From: Fibrella rubiginis
Lineage (GTDB): Bacteria; Bacteroidota; Bacteroidia; Cytophagales; Spirosomataceae
Assembly (NCBI RefSeq): GCF_017353185.1
Contig: NZ_JAFMYV010000005.1
Span: 310,001 to 374,000, forward strand
Reading direction: 5' to 3'
Length of the DNA stretch: 64,000 nucleotides
Below the pieces are notes generated by a model. It had not been told where the DNA came from. It made no database searches and saw only the letters and a program-made list of their open reading frames with translations. The translations under genes were made by a program, and so were the position numbers. This document shows positions 44,093 to 50,891 of the stretch, piece after piece. Every line of letters starts with the position of its first letter. Within the stretch, counting starts at the first letter, position 1.

Positions 44093-44737
44093 TTACAACT
44101 TGAACTGATTCTTAGCCGCTTCCAATGCTTGGTTCGCTACTTGATTTGACACTTTAACTAACTGGCTCGCAATGTCTTTGTCGTTAAGCAAAGCCGCCAC
44201 CGTTTGTAATGATTGCACCATCATCAGGTCGCTAATAACCACGTTGACGGCCAAGTTCCAGTCGGGATGTTCTGGTGGTGGTGGCGGTGGTGGGAACTTG
44301 TGATGGAGTAGCCAGTTGATAAACCAATTCCAGCGGTCAAGGCCGCAAGGCCAGGGTTCATCGTCGAACATGGTTACACCGTAACTCCGTTCTCCCTTGC
44401 TGCTGTTTTTAATGATGATTGTGCGCCCCAACTGATGCAGCGTTTTGGTCAGTTCAGGAAACGAAATTTCGTGGGCTATGTCGCGGACCATGAAGCCCAG
44501 TAGCCGCTGCATAATAGGATCGACCGGGCCGGGAGCACCCGGAACGCCGTCTACCCATTCAGGGTGGAACGCCCGCAGGTAGCTAACCCGTTGAAAAACA
44601 TGAAGATTGGCCATAAAAAAGGTGAATGAAGGTTGGTAAAAAAGAGTTGGTTCCAGTTCTTTTTCTCCTTCAGCTATGTCAAAGTTGGGACCTTGTTGGC
44701 CTGTCATCAATCCCATAAAAGGGGGATGCCTAGCCAA
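44093..44737 (-). CDS. hypothetical cytoplasmic protein, family not recognised
   Basis: The frame gives up to 214 residues; alternative starts are ATG 44716 and 44707, the last giving MTGQQGPNFDIAEGEKELEP. There is no signal peptide or membrane segment. The middle has a conserved-looking block VRDIAHEISFPELTKTLHQLGRTIII and WPCGLDRWNWFINWLLHHKF, followed by a seven-proline run and a C-terminal helical tail (VSNQVANQALEAAKNQFKL). I do not recognise the family. It converges with susD and is divergent from rpiB. Real gene status is supported by codon-like composition and by the terminator serving its 3' end. Confidence 0.6.
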   Translation of the reverse strand: MARHPPFMGLMTGQQGPNFDIAEGEKELEPTLFYQPSFTFFMANLHVFQRVSYLRAFHPEWVDGVPGAPGPVDPIMQRLLGFMVRDIAHEISFPELTKTLHQLGRTIIIKNSSKGERSYGVTMFDDEPWPCGLDRWNWFINWLLHHKFPPPPPPPEHPDWNLAVNVVISDLMMVQSLQTVAALLNDKDIASQLVKVSNQVANQALEAAKNQFKL

Positions 44738-44811
44738 CGGTTAGCTAGGGCACTTTCACCTAAATCGAGCTATTTCCCCGTACCTTGCGAACTGTACAAC
44801 AGCAGGCCATT

Positions 44812-45243
44812 ATGACTATTGCCCTCGGCTCCGACCATGCCGGTTTTCCGTATAAAGAACTTGTTAAAGCTCACCTCAGCGAAGGGGGGCATACCGTCAT
44901 CGACAAAGGCACGTTTTCCACCGACCCTGTCGACTACCCTGATTTCATCCGTCCCGCCGCGCAGGCTGTGTTGGACGGTGAGGCCGAACGGGCCATTGTG
45001 TTTGGTGGCTCCGGCAACGGCGAGGCCATGACCGCCAACCGCCTGAAAGGTATCCGTTGCGGCTTGTGCTGGAGCGAGGAAACGGCCCGCCTTACCCGGC
45101 AACATAACGACGCCAACGTGCTCTCGATGGGGGCCCGCATGATCCCCGAAGACCTCGCCCTCCGCATTGTCGACATCTTCCTTGAAACCCCCTTCGAAGG
45201 AGGACGGCACGTGGCGAGGATTGTTAAGTTGGACGAGTTTTAA
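44812..45243 (+). CDS. rpiB: ribose-5-phosphate isomerase B / LacAB-family isomerase
   Basis: RpiB interconverts ribose-5-phosphate and ribulose-5-phosphate. The 143-residue protein has the family N-terminus IALGSDHAGFPYKELV, Asp/Tyr-rich VDYPDF, and CWSEETARLTRQHNDANVLSMGARM. The active-site loop reads GGSGNGEAMTANRLKG: the catalytic Cys of the E. coli type is absent and a Glu is present, as in the actinobacterial type. ATG 44812 is chosen over an upstream in-frame ATG because it gives the canonical N-terminus. The stop lies within palindrome P14. Confidence 0.92.
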   Translation: MTIALGSDHAGFPYKELVKAHLSEGGHTVIDKGTFSTDPVDYPDFIRPAAQAVLDGEAERAIVFGGSGNGEAMTANRLKGIRCGLCWSEETARLTRQHNDANVLSMGARMIPEDLALRIVDIFLETPFEGGRHVARIVKLDEF

Positions 45244-45346
45244 TGTACAATGAATAATGTACAATGTACAATGGCTCCGCTAGTCGGCGCAGCTATTCCG
45301 AGCAAAGCCACATTGTACATTGTTCATTATGCATTGTACATTAAAA
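45238..45346. repeat. long palindrome P14 (AATGTACAATG word class)
   Basis: Arms 45238-45275 and 45306-45346 pair over about 38 bp with two mismatches and a small insertion. They are made of AATGTACAATG and AATAATG units. The left arm includes the rpiB stop; the right arm ends 9 nt before the acyl-CoA dehydrogenase start. Confidence 0.9.
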
Positions 45347-45355
45347 AGTACTCCC

Positions 45356-47167
45356 ATGCCTACCCCCTTCTATTCCCCCCGCGACCTGCGTTTTCACCTG
45401 TATGAAGTCATAAAGGCTGAAAACCTGAATCAGTTGCCGCACTTCGCCGACCACGACCGCGAGTCGTTTGATATGGTGCTGGATGCCGCCGGGCAGATCG
45501 GCGAGACGCTGTTGCGACCCCTGCTGACGGTGATGGACCGCGAAGAACCGCAACTTGTGGACGGGAAGATTCGGGTGCATCCGCAGATGCGGGCCATCAT
45601 CAAACGCTTCGGCGACGACGGCTGGATCAACGCGCCGTTTACCCATGACGAAGGCGGGCAGCAACTCCCAGCCACGATCATGAACGCGGCGACGTTTATT
45701 TTCGGTGCAGCCAACTATTCGTCGAGTGTGTTCCCGTTTCTGACCTCGGGCGCGGCTAATCTGCTGCGGTCGTTTGGGTCGCCGGAACTCGTGGCAATGT
45801 TCACGCCGAAGATGTACAGCGGCGAATGGCAGGGCACCATGGCTCTCACCGAACCCGATGCGGGCAGCTCACTTTCTGACATCACGACCAGTGCAGAACC
45901 GACTGATACCGAAGGCGAATACCGTATTCGGGGACAGAAAATCTACATCTCGGCGGGCGACCACGACGCCACCGACAACGTAGTTCACCTGATGCTGGCC
46001 AAGATCAAAGGCGGCCCCCCCGGCGCAAAAGGCATCTCCCTCTTCGCCGTCCCGCAAAAACGCCTTAAATCCGAAATCCGAGATCCCCAATCCGAAATCC
46101 TTGTTGACAACGACGTGCAGACGGCGGGGGTGTATCACAAGATGGGTTACAAGGGCGCGCCCATTGCTCACCTCATGGTTGGCTCCGGCGAGGGGGCCAT
46201 TGGCTACCTCGTGGGCGAACCGCATCAGGGGTTGCGCTACATGTTTCAGATGATGAACGAGGCCCGCGTAGGCGTGGGTATGAACGCCGTATCTATCGGC
46301 ACCGCCGCCTACTACGCCTCGCTCCAGTATGCCCGCGAACGGCCACAGGGACGCCCGATGGACCAAAAAACGATGGGTAGCCCGCAAGTGCCCATCATCT
46401 GCCACGCCGATGTGCGCCGGATGTTGCTGTTTCAGAAATCGGTGTTGGAAGGGTCGTTGGGTTTGTTGTTACAGTGCAGCTATTATGCCGACGTGGCCCA
46501 CGCGGGCGAAGGCGAAGCAGCCCAGCACGCGGCCCTGCTGCTCGATCTGCTCACGCCCATTGCCAAATCGTACCCCTCAGAAATGGGCTGCCTTACCACG
46601 AGCGCAGCGGTGCAGATTTTAGGTGGCGCGGGCTACACGACTGATTTTCCCGTTGAACAATTCTATCGCGAGGCCCGCATTCACCCCATCCACGAAGGCA
46701 CCACGGGTATTCACGGGCTGGATTTGTTGGGCCGAAAAGTGACGCAGCAGGGTGGAAAGGGCGTTCAACTGCTTATTGGTGAAATGCAGAAAGCCATTGC
46801 CGAAGCCACCGTTTACCCCGAGCTGACCCCACTGGCAAACCAGTTGAGCGAGGCCATCAGCCGCCTCACACACGTCACAACGCACCTGCTTGGCCTGGCT
46901 GCTGACCCCAACGTGTTCCTTGCCGACGCCACGTTGTACCTGGAATTTTTTGGTATCGTAACCATCGCCTGGCAGTGGCTCCGACAGGCAACAGTGGCCC
47001 AGCTTGCCCTCCCCACCGCCCAGGGCGATGATGTGGCTTTCTACCACGGCAAGCTTATGACCGCCCGCTATTTCTACGAATATGAGCTGGTGAAAACCCT
47101 GACCCTGGCTCACCGCCTTCAATCTGATAACCGCGTTACGCTCGACATGCAGGGAGACTGGTTCTGA
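45356..47167 (+). CDS. acyl-CoA dehydrogenase (long form)
   Basis: The 603-residue flavoenzyme oxidises an acyl-CoA to the enoyl-CoA. It has the FAD-binding GTMALTEPDAGSSLSDI, the family YHKMGYKGAPIAHLMVG, ARVGVGMNAVSIGTAAYY, and the catalytic-region REARIHPIHEGTTGIHGLDLLGRKV. Its length and a C-terminal extension match the AcdA/DmdC-like long subfamily. The loop before the NDV..GVYHKMG segment is unusual: residues encoded at 46067-46100 come from the DNA word AATCCGAAATCC repeated twice, giving KSEIRDPQSEIL. ATG 45356 follows palindrome P14. No beta-oxidation partners are adjacent. Confidence 0.9.
   Translation: MPTPFYSPRDLRFHLYEVIKAENLNQLPHFADHDRESFDMVLDAAGQIGETLLRPLLTVMDREEPQLVDGKIRVHPQMRAIIKRFGDDGWINAPFTHDEGGQQLPATIMNAATFIFGAANYSSSVFPFLTSGAANLLRSFGSPELVAMFTPKMYSGEWQGTMALTEPDAGSSLSDITTSAEPTDTEGEYRIRGQKIYISAGDHDATDNVVHLMLAKIKGGPPGAKGISLFAVPQKRLKSEIRDPQSEILVDNDVQTAGVYHKMGYKGAPIAHLMVGSGEGAIGYLVGEPHQGLRYMFQMMNEARVGVGMNAVSIGTAAYYASLQYARERPQGRPMDQKTMGSPQVPIICHADVRRMLLFQKSVLEGSLGLLLQCSYYADVAHAGEGEAAQHAALLLDLLTPIAKSYPSEMGCLTTSAAVQILGGAGYTTDFPVEQFYREARIHPIHEGTTGIHGLDLLGRKVTQQGGKGVQLLIGEMQKAIAEATVYPELTPLANQLSEAISRLTHVTTHLLGLAADPNVFLADATLYLEFFGIVTIAWQWLRQATVAQLALPTAQGDDVAFYHGKLMTARYFYEYELVKTLTLAHRLQSDNRVTLDMQGDWF
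46067..46100. repeat. intergenic-type word repeat inside the acyl-CoA dehydrogenase gene
   Basis: AATCCGAAATCC occurs twice (46068-46079 and 46089-46100) with a 21-nt period, so the frame is kept. It encodes a hydrophilic surface-loop sequence. The composition resembles the short words of the intergenic palindromes rather than coding DNA. Confidence 0.6.
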
Positions 47168-47176
47168 GGCTTTTTT

Positions 47177-47375
47177 TGGGATAGGTTAGCGCTGAAGGTT
47201 GCTGCCGCGCGGCCGGAACGCCGGACCGCCTTCGACAGGCTCAGGGTGACACCCACCTAATGCAGTTCAAGTATGTTGATTCAAGGTTGTTGTCACCCTG
47301 AGCCTGTCGAAGGCGGTCCGGCGTTCCGGCCGCGCGGCAGCAACCTTCAGCACGTAGTCAACCTAACCTATCCCA
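47177..47375. repeat. very long palindrome P15 (CCTTCGACAGGCTCAGGG class)
   Basis: Core arms 47192-47251 and 47291-47350 pair over 60 bp. A further 12-bp outer stem (TGGGATAGGTTA, 47177-47188, with 47364-47375) follows after unequal spacers. The order is CTGAAGGTTGCTGCC, GC-rich GCGGCCGGAACGCCGGACC, then CCTTCGACAGGCTCAGGG. The loop contains, in reverse orientation, the CCTTGAATCAAC sequence of P16 and P17. It occupies the gap between the dehydrogenase and GIY-YIG genes; the rest of the gap shows nothing else. Confidence 0.95.
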
Positions 47376-47448
47376 AGCCAACCTGCCCAAACCACTCTCA
47401 AAGGCAAGCTATCCACGTATGTATGAGTACAAGCCTGTCCTGTCCACT

Positions 47449-47745
47449 ATGAATAAATTCTACGTGTACATACTTCGATGTGCTGATGGCTCGTACTATA
47501 CAGACATTACAAATGACCCTGAACGTCGCTTGACCGAACACAACGAGGGTCTTGATTTAAAAGCTTATACGTACACACGTCGCCCTGTTCAACTGCTCTG
47601 GTACGACGTTTTTCAAACGCCAATGGCGGCCATTGAGGTTGAGAAGCAAATTAAAGGTTGGAGTAGGGTAAAAAAAGAGGCGCTGATTAATGGTCGATTT
47701 GATCTACTGCCAGGTTTATCGAAGACTGTGAAGCAGGTTGATTAG
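47449..47745 (+). CDS. small GIY-YIG domain protein
   Basis: The 98-residue protein is a stand-alone GIY-YIG domain of the UPF0213 / SLX1-like small group: FYVYILRCADGSYYTDITNDPERRLTEHN, then AAIEVEKQIKGWSRVKKEALI. Characterised members are endonucleases. The second half of the signature normally reads YxGIT; here Gly is replaced by Asp (YTDITN), which might weaken activity, while the Arg and Glu/His region is retained. ATG 47449 gives the normal N-terminus. It sits between two palindromes of the same CCTTCGACAGGCTCAGGG class (P15, P16). Confidence 0.88.
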   Translation: MNKFYVYILRCADGSYYTDITNDPERRLTEHNEGLDLKAYTYTRRPVQLLWYDVFQTPMAAIEVEKQIKGWSRVKKEALINGRFDLLPGLSKTVKQVD

Positions 47746-47746
47746 C

Positions 47747-47970
47747 ACTGTGAGTGGCTACGCGCTGGTAGCCGTTTGGTTAGGTGAGCTACGAGCTGGT
47801 TGGCTTGGCGCAGGTGTGCTTCGCTAGCTAGGCCCTTCGACAGGCTCAGGGTGACAACGACCTTGAATCAACTCAAGAGAATTGTTCTAGTTTCCTGTCA
47901 CCCTGAGCCTGTCGAAGGGCCACAATCGCGAAGCCAACCAGCGCGTAGCTAGCGCGTAGCTACTCACAGT
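47747..47970. repeat. long palindrome P16 (CCTTCGACAGGCTCAGGG class)
   Basis: Core arms GGCCCTTCGACAGGCTCAGG (47831-47855 with 47897-47921) enclose a loop with GACCTTGAATCAACTCAAG. Imperfect outer arms are built from GTGAGTGGCTACGCGCTGG and GAGCTGGTTGGCTT units (47747-47816 with 47929-47970). It lies after the GIY-YIG gene, inside a 300-bp gap up to the curlin gene end; the remaining 75 bp of that gap show nothing recognisable. Confidence 0.92.
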
Positions 47971-48045
47971 ACCGCGCAACCAAGAAGCTGCGCGGCACGG
48001 AGGGCGAACTAAGGGCAATGCCTTAATTTACAATACGCTGACTTT

Positions 48046-49416
48046 TTAGTTTCGCGATTGTGTGATTGTGGCCGTGTTGCCGATACCGATCTGGCTGGCG
48101 CTGGCAATATTAGCTACGTAGGGGGCACTGCTGCCTGAGTTCTGCGTCACCGTCAGCGTGTTGTTGTTGCCCTGCTGGATGGCAAAATCACCGCTGAGAC
48201 CCTTGATTACGTTGTAATCGCCACGCTGGCTAAGTGTACCCGTGTTGCCATTACCCACCTGCGACAACTTGGCCGTGTTGTAGCTGTATTCCTGGGTAAT
48301 GGTAGCCGTATTGTCTTTTGACAACGTAGTACCATCGCCCTGTTTGATGTACGCCACGTTGTGCGATCCTGCTGTAGAAAGTAGGTTTTGGGTAATGGTA
48401 GCCGTATTGCCGGTACCTGCCACATTCCCACCATACACCTGATCAATATTGGCTTTGTTGAGATGGCCGTTCTGCGTCACACTGGCTATGCCATAATAAT
48501 CATTATTTTGGTAGACAACAGCTTGGTTTGAGTAGCCCAACTGCAAGATGTCGGCCTGCTCAAACCGGGATCCATTCACCTGATTGACTGTACCTTCGTT
48601 GTTACTTCCCCGTTGCTCAACAGAAGCCTCACTACTTTTAGTGCTTTGCTGCAAAATCGTTGCTGTTGATCCTACACCGCCAATTTGCTGCACCGTTGCT
48701 TCGTTATCGAAGCTGTTATCTTTTTGGGTAATGAAGGCGTCGTTGCCGCTGGTTGTCTGCGTCACTGTAGCCGTGTTGCGGAAGCTGTAATCTTGTTGTA
48801 ATACCACGGCGCGGTCATCACTTACTCCCACACTGGCCGTTCCCTGATAAATGTCGGCTTTGTTATCGCCTGCGTGGTTGCTTTGGTTAATCGACGTCTG
48901 GCGGTTGTTGTTGCCATACTGGCTGATCTCGCCGAAGTTAGCGTAGCTTACGTCACTCTGGTTGATGTAGGTAGTGATGTTATTACTACCCTGCTGGTAG
49001 ATACCTGCCCAGTTGCCCTTGGCGGCAATCACCGCTGCTGCTGAGGTGGCTCCGGTAACCTGTACGGCGGCCGTTGCCAGCGCACCACTGCTGTTATTTT
49101 GGGTGATGGCCCCTTCGTTGCCTGTGCCGCCCACCTGCGTAACATACCCCCGGTTTGAGTTCGAACCGTTTTTCTGCTCGACAGAAGCAATATTACCCCC
49201 TGAACCGTTGCTTTGCTGGCGCGTAGCCGCATAGCTACCGTAGTTAGTTGCGCCCACTTTATCCTGGGTAATTGTCGACTGGAGGTAGTTGCCTGTTTGT
49301 AGCTGAGTAGCCGTTTGCGCGTTGCCGTTCTGGTTTAGCGTAGCGGTGTTGGTTTGGGCGAGGCCCGCGGTGGCAAAAGCGATCATCGCGGTGCCGGTGA
49401 GGAATACATTTTTCAT
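48046..49416 (-). CDS. curlin-repeat amyloid protein (CsgA-like)
   Basis: The 456-residue secreted protein has a signal peptide (MKNVFLTGTAMIAFATAGLAQ) and then roughly eighteen curlin-type repeats of 20-25 residues, pattern Q-x-G-x-x-N-x-A-x-[IV]-x-Q (for example QYGNNNRQTSINQSN, QVGNGNTGTLSQRG, QIGIGNTATITQ). Such repeats stack as a beta-helix and polymerise into functional amyloid in biofilm matrix. It is about three times longer than E. coli CsgA. A shorter curlin gene lies 49 nt upstream on the same strand; secretion genes (csgG, csgE, csgF) are not in this window. A kinase/regulator pair lies upstream. Confidence 0.87.
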   Translation of the reverse strand: MKNVFLTGTAMIAFATAGLAQTNTATLNQNGNAQTATQLQTGNYLQSTITQDKVGATNYGSYAATRQQSNGSGGNIASVEQKNGSNSNRGYVTQVGGTGNEGAITQNNSSGALATAAVQVTGATSAAAVIAAKGNWAGIYQQGSNNITTYINQSDVSYANFGEISQYGNNNRQTSINQSNHAGDNKADIYQGTASVGVSDDRAVVLQQDYSFRNTATVTQTTSGNDAFITQKDNSFDNEATVQQIGGVGSTATILQQSTKSSEASVEQRGSNNEGTVNQVNGSRFEQADILQLGYSNQAVVYQNNDYYGIASVTQNGHLNKANIDQVYGGNVAGTGNTATITQNLLSTAGSHNVAYIKQGDGTTLSKDNTATITQEYSYNTAKLSQVGNGNTGTLSQRGDYNVIKGLSGDFAIQQGNNNTLTVTQNSGSSAPYVANIASASQIGIGNTATITQSRN

Positions 49417-49465
49417 GGGAGAGAATAGAGAAAGAAGCTGAAAAAAAGGAGTTTAAACGGGTTGG

Positions 49466-49885
49466 TTAGGGTTGGCGATTACGCCGTTTGGCAGGACGGG
49501 GTTTGTCGGTTGGCGGTAGTGCATTGGGCAGTACCGTTATCGGGTTTTCGTTCGTAGCCGACGACTGGTTGATTGTCGCTGTGGCCTGACCATCCTGCGA
49601 AATCTCGACCGCGTTTGGGCCGCTATTTATCTGGTTGATCGTAGTTTGGGTGCCTTTGGGTACCCGCAGGCTCACCCGGTTGCCGGGCTTACTGCTATCA
49701 CCTGTTTGTGTTGCTTGCTGGTTGACAACCAGGTAGTTACCACCACCCGATTGATTGATGCTGGCCGTGTTGCCCGCCCCACCCGACTGGCTGATGACAA
49801 CACTGTTCTGCGCGTAGACCGTGAGGGTGGTGGTAAGCGCGAAGGCGGTAAAGGCCAACCGTTGGTAAGCGAGTAGGGCGTCCAT
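49466..49885 (-). CDS. short curlin-like protein (possible CsgB-type nucleator)
   Basis: The 139-residue protein has a hydrophobic N-terminal signal (LAFTAFALTTTLTVYAQ) and three to four curlin-like repeats (VVISQSGGAGNTASINQSGGG, TTINQINSGPNAVEISQDGQA). It ends in a basic, proline-rich tail (PPTDKPRPAKRRNRQP), unlike the main curlin. In E. coli the minor curlin CsgB has a basic C-terminal repeat that tethers it to the cell; the basic tail here suggests a comparable role, which is inference. It is first in a likely two-gene operon with the long curlin gene. Confidence 0.75.
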   Translation of the reverse strand: MDALLAYQRLAFTAFALTTTLTVYAQNSVVISQSGGAGNTASINQSGGGNYLVVNQQATQTGDSSKPGNRVSLRVPKGTQTTINQINSGPNAVEISQDGQATATINQSSATNENPITVLPNALPPTDKPRPAKRRNRQP

Positions 49886-49919
49886 AGCGTTCTGGGTACG
49901 TGTGCGTTAGATACTGCAT

Positions 49920-49927
49920 CAAAAGTA
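49920..49927 (-). promoter_or_regulatory. -7 promoter box of the curlin operon
   Basis: On the minus strand TACTTTTG matches TAnnTTTG exactly, about 35 nt before the start of the short curlin gene. A TTTG lies 25 bp further upstream, longer than the usual 19-21 bp. Confidence 0.4.
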
Positions 49928-50068
49928 TCCGGCCCCTGTAGGCGATGCTGGACAAAGGCAGTGAGCGACGGCCTGTGGTAAGCGAAACGGCGCGTTTCGG
50001 GAGGGAATGGACAACCGCGTTTGGCCAGGCGGCCGGAAGGGGCATCGGCCAGGGCAACCGTCATCCAT

Positions 50069-50103
50069 AAAAAAAGGGTACTGCCGTGGCAGTACCCTTT
50101 TTT
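50069..50103. terminator. terminator after the LytTR response regulator
   Basis: A perfect stem AAAAAGGGTACTGCC/GGCAGTACCCTTTTT with a tiny loop and T-tracts lies between the response regulator stop and the curlin promoter. It separates the two transcription units. Confidence 0.88.
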
Positions 50104-50135
50104 GTGAATTGTCAGAAAAGCCCGGCTGTGCTTTT

Positions 50136-50891
50136 TTACCGGTACAGAAACTGGCGCATGAAGTCGTCTTTGCAGCTTCGGCTTAGAGGCAGCAACTGTG
50201 GGCCTATGCTTACTTCTACGTCGTTGAATGACTCTACAGAATTGATATTGATGGCGTAGGACCGATGAATACGCACCAGCCAGGGCTGACTAATGCGCTC
50301 CAGGATGCTGCTCAGCGTAAGCCGGAGCATGTATTTCCGCCCCGACGTAACCAGCTTGGTATACGTGTTATCGGCCTCCAGATAAAGCAGATCGTTGAGG
50401 TTGATTCGGATAAACTGGTAGTTCTGTTTGATATACAGGTAGTTATTAATTTGTAGCAACGTCTCGCGCCCGTTGCCGTCGCGTTCGGTGGGGGTGGGTG
50501 GGGTACGCATGGTGGCGTTATGGATGGCCAGTTCAATGGCGGTGCGCAAACTGGGCAGCTGGTAGGGTTTGTTGAGGTAGGCCGCCGGGTAGGTTTGCTT
50601 GGCGCGTTCGAGCGTGTCGGTGTCGGTTAGGGCGGTCAGGTAGATTACCGGCACGGGGCGTTCGGCCATGAGTTGGCGAATGGTTTCAATACCGTCCCAG
50701 TCACCCTTGATCATAACATCGCATAGCACCAGGTCTACGGGCTGGCTCCGGAACAGGTCTAGCGCTTTGTGGCCGTTCGTAGCCACGCCCACCACGCAGT
50801 AGCCTTCTTCTTCCAGGCTGTCAGACAGATCCATTGCCAGGATTGGCTCGTCTTCGACCACTAAAATGTGCATTCGTTCGGCGGTTTTCAT
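50136..50891 (-). CDS. LytTR-family response regulator
   Basis: The 251-residue protein has a receiver domain (acidic pair in VVEDEP, phospho-acceptor Asp58 in VLCDVMIKG, Lys in YLNKPYQ) and a C-terminal LytTR DNA-binding domain (about 150-251; INLNDLLYLEADNTYTKLV, WLVRIHRSYAIN). ATG 50891 is chosen because it overlaps the kinase stop as ATGA, implying translational coupling with its kinase. Its output genes are unknown; the curlin operon directly downstream across a terminator is an obvious candidate. Confidence 0.93.
   Translation of the reverse strand: MKTAERMHILVVEDEPILAMDLSDSLEEEGYCVVGVATNGHKALDLFRSQPVDLVLCDVMIKGDWDGIETIRQLMAERPVPVIYLTALTDTDTLERAKQTYPAAYLNKPYQLPSLRTAIELAIHNATMRTPPTPTERDGNGRETLLQINNYLYIKQNYQFIRINLNDLLYLEADNTYTKLVTSGRKYMLRLTLSSILERISQPWLVRIHRSYAININSVESFNDVEVSIGPQLLPLSRSCKDDFMRQFLYR

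Noticed and set aside
47177..47970. A composite transposon formed by P15, the GIY-YIG gene and P16
   Set aside because: The outer ends differ, there is no target duplication around the unit, and no transposase; only the shared word class is supported.
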